Shown in pieces: positions 60,085-64,000 of a stretch of 64,000 bases of DNA (positions are counted from its first letter, which is position 1; each line of letters begins with the position of its first letter). Below the pieces are notes generated by a model. The model did not search any database. It was not told where the DNA came from and saw nothing but the letters and a program-made list of their open reading frames with translations. Both the position numbers and the translations under genes were made by a program. The DNA comes from Rhodosporidiobolus odoratus (taxonomy: Eukaryota > Basidiomycota > Microbotryomycetes > Sporidiobolales > Sporidiobolaceae). The stretch covers positions 806,001-870,000 of the forward strand of contig JAOANU010000002.1 of the NCBI GenBank assembly GCA_034387635.1, in the 5' to 3' direction.

Positions 60085-61735
60085 TTAGTCGCCGTGAATG
60101 GTGTACCTCTCGCGGATAACCTCGGGGTTGAACAGCTGCGCAAGCCGGGACCTGAGTAAGTTAAGTTCGCGGCATGTATCTGCAGGAAGCAGGAAAGAGG
60201 GGGCGCCAGCGTAGCGAAGGAAAGCCAAGCTTACCTCCCATCGAGAGGCAGGAAAGATGTCTGGGTGAGGTGCGCTCGATGTGTCAATACACAAAATACA
60301 CAAGGACTGTGGAAGCAAAGAAGAGAACGCACGCTTATTCCGATTGTACCAGCTCCGCTCAATGACCTTTCCAGCGTGGGACTAGGCGAGTTTGAGCGAG
60401 ATCGCTAGTCAGCGCTGTCATCCAAATCTTCGATATGCATGCGGAGTAGAGAAGCTGATGATGTAAAGAAACTCACCTCGTCCTTCTCGACTTTGGCGTC
60501 GTGCGTCAATCGCACATCATCGTGCACGTCAAAGTTGAACATGGGACCTGACTTTCCTCGATACTTGTTGATAATGAAATCGTAGAATGTGTAGTGCTGT
60601 ATCCCGGAGAGAAGCGTAAGAACGTGGGCGAGTCGAGAAAAGAGGTAAGAACCAAGGCGCACATGGGGAATGATCAAATCTTCCTTGATGTACATGAGGT
60701 TGTCCACAGAGATTGCGCGTAACTCGGGGAATTGTTGTCGGCATTTGTCAAGGAATTGGGCGATACTGTCGCCTTTCTTGCACTGTAAGTCGACACAGCA
60801 GCCGAGTCAGTCTCATCGACAAGATGCGTCGCAACAGCGAGGAAGGAGCGTACCGTGACAACCTTGCGATGTCCGCTTCCGTCCCAGTACGAATAGGTGA
60901 TCTCGACTGGCTCCTGCTTCATGTCCTCCTGCATGGTCAACCACTTCTTGCGAAGTTCGTCACGCTCTTTTCGCTCGGCTTCTTCGCGTTCGCGGTCAGG
61001 GAGGAAGTGCGTGTCAACTGTCGGGTTCTTGCCGAGTTTGGCTTTCTTGGCGGCGGGAGCTGCCGATACAACAACAAGGTAAGTCTGGGTGAAACGAGAG
61101 GTAGCAGGGCGGGACGCACCATCGTCCTCGTCGGCCTTTCTGCCCTTCTTATACGAGAATGATTCTTCCTCGCCACCTTCAGCGTCATCGTCAAAGGAGA
61201 GCTTGACTTTGCCCTTTTCCTTTTTCTTCTTTTTAGGCTTGGGGGCTTCTTCTCTGTCAAGTGAAGAACCTCCAGGGGGTGACGGTCAGTCTCCTCCGCA
61301 GTGCCAAGTCTAGGCACGAAAACTCACTTGATCTCTGCCGCGCCCGCGGCCTCTTTCCTCGCCTGTTCCTCGAGTTTTTCCCTCGTCTCCTTGAAATCGC
61401 TCAGCTGCACGAGACCGTACGTCGACTTCTTGAGTTGCTCGTCGACGCCCTCGGTCTTGCTCGTGAAGCGGTCTGCGCCAGTGCGGTTTCGCGTAGCGGT
61501 GAGGTCCTCCTTCTGAGCGGCGAACCCGTCCTGTCCAAGTCGAAGAGAAGAGGCGATGTCAGCTACTCTGTAAAGTGCTGATTGCGGCGCAAGTGGAACG
61601 GACCATCATTTCTTTGCGCTTCTTCTCATGCTTGGCTGCAGTAGATCCCAAGCAGCATGGATCAGCTAGACTGCGGAAAGTGAGCGAGAAGAGAAGGGGA
61701 GACTGACCCAGCTTTGCCGCCTCGCTGTTGTTCAT
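60085..61735 (-). CDS. XAP5/FAM50 family nuclear protein
   Basis: Ten exons: 61735-61708, 61635-61604, 61530-61328, 61253-61120, 61059-60854, 60782-60663, 60596-60477, 60381-60333, 60260-60235 and 60135-60085, total 969 nt (322 residues). The first half is basic and helical ([12 protein letters not shown], then [16 protein letters not shown]). The XAP5 domain fills the second half: [92 protein letters not shown] and FPASRWE. FAM50/XAP5 proteins associate with spliceosome C complexes in animals and affect clock or RNA phenotypes in plants and algae. The last intron is read to the CAG at 60136, giving [18 protein letters not shown]; an earlier CAG would break the frame. Confidence 0.92.
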
Positions 61736-61954
61736 GGCCGTGGGTGGACTTGGAGGTGCAGTAACGCGTCTTGACTGAGGACCGCCTCAACGAGAGCCAG
61801 AGTATCGGCGAGGCAGAGCGCGAGCGAGATTGGTTTCGTCCAACGTCTTTGTTGTTGACTACTCGTGTTTGAACCCGCTTGAACTGCTGTTGATTGCTCT
61901 GATCCTTCAAGCACTTCCCAATACACGCTCACCAACTCTTGATACCGTGCTACC
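61736..61954. promoter_or_regulatory. Divergent promoter region, XAP5 / Rab11
   Basis: 219 bp between the two start codons. No other feature seen. Confidence 0.5.
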
Positions 61955-63363
<1,409 letters not shown>

Positions 63364-64000
63364 GCGGCCTGTCCCCCTGATGCTCTTCCTCGTCGTGTCT
63401 TGCCCCGGTCTGTAAGATGTGGATGGGTGGTTGGCGGTAGAGCAGTACGTGTACCAGTGCCAAGGACATACCCCGACTTGCTTCCCCTTTCTCTAGGTAC
63501 TCTTGCCCCCTCGTCTCGTGTCTCCCCTTCCGGCGTTATTCGCCCACTATCCGCTGTCCCATACCTCTCCGTCGTGCGTCCCCGCCCCGTGTTACGTCGC
63601 CCTAGTCCTGTGTTTCTTCTCTTCACTTTGTGCTATTCCAACACTTTGCAGACTATGTCACGCAAGGAGCTCGACTGGGCACGGCAGCGGACAGAGTACC
63701 GCGATATCCCATTTCGGCGGCCTCCGACGATGGGAACCGTGTGCATTGGTGTGCATTTCTTCCGACGTGTTATTATTTGCCTCCCAGTTTCGTCAGTTGA
63801 CGGAGGATTGCACGCGTCTTGCGTTATCACTCCATCCTCCGCACCTAGAGACGCACGCCGGCACACCGCTGAGGTGGCGGGCAGGGGCCTGGTTCCGCGA
63901 CGAGCATGCGGTTCACAGTGAAAAGTTTCGCCTAGATCAGGAATAGACCGTTCGGTAGCCGCGCGGTCAACTTCGAAGCCGCGCTGCTAGAGTCTGCCGT
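63364..64000. other. Right-edge region without a supported gene
   Basis: 3' flank of the Rab gene. An ATG at 63655 opens MSRKELDWARQRTEYRDI on the plus strand, but no domain, intron pattern or partner exon supports it. A gene may begin near the window edge. Confidence 0.35.

Overview
The window is a gene-dense, GC-rich nuclear segment of a fungus. Almost every gene is broken by short introns (mostly 50-80 nt) with a CTRAY-like branch site close to the 3' AG. The proteins are clearly fungal: a SIN-type Cdc14, Rim9/PalI, Rix1, Swr1 and a fungal GH3 beta-glucosidase. GC content, intron density and the many intron starts of the form GTNCGT suggest a basidiomycete, most likely a Pucciniomycotina red yeast (Rhodotorula/Rhodosporidium type). 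The taxon is inference; no marker gene was compared. I saw no mobile element, CRISPR array, rRNA, tRNA or virus-like segment.

Layout. 1-13.8 kb: 3' part of an Rvs161/Hob3 BAR gene (+), a PPR-like mitochondrial protein (+), a 13-exon secreted GH3 enzyme (-), the septation protein Cdc14 (-), an AlkB-like dioxygenase (+) and a TB2/DP1/HVA22 protein with a long basic tail (+). 14.4-20.2 kb: a PB1-domain histidine-rich protein (-), a Rim9/PalI gene with a broken frame (-) and the ribosome-biogenesis ATPase Arb1 (-). 20.2-22.5 kb is the poorest stretch, holding at most an LRR-like gene remnant. 22.5-35.3 kb: two orphan membrane proteins, Mcm6 and the chromatin remodeller Swr1 (all +). 35.5-43.6 kb: an orphan multi-pass protein (-), tyrosine-type aminotransferase (+), acyl-CoA thioesterase (-), splicing factor SPF27 (+) and a GNAT acetyltransferase (-). 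43.8-48.8 kb: an acidic orphan (-), Rix1 (-) and Dbp8 (+). 49-55.3 kb: a Sac-domain protein lacking the catalytic cysteine (-), Coq7 (+), a STYX-like phosphatase (+) and a LEA-like mitochondrial protein (+). 55.5-64 kb: Vps41 (-), the XAP5/FAM50 protein (-) and a Rab11/Ypt3 GTPase (+).

Most genes are unrelated core genes. Some share a theme: Arb1, Rix1 and Dbp8 (ribosome assembly, the last two divergent from one 145-bp gap); Mcm6 and Swr1 (replication and chromatin); Vps41, Rab11, Sac and Hob3 (membrane traffic); SPF27 and XAP5 (splicing-linked). Exon models were built by hand. For nearly all, the summed exon length divides by three and each junction restores the family reading frame. The exceptions (PalI, thioesterase, the LRR-like remnant) are stated.

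No obvious new multi-gene system is present. The most interesting points are the Sac pseudophosphatase, a STYX-clade protein that keeps its catalytic cysteine, a Rab gene with an ATG-only first coding exon and a 5-nt micro-exon, two GC-AG introns, and a histidine-rich PB1 protein.
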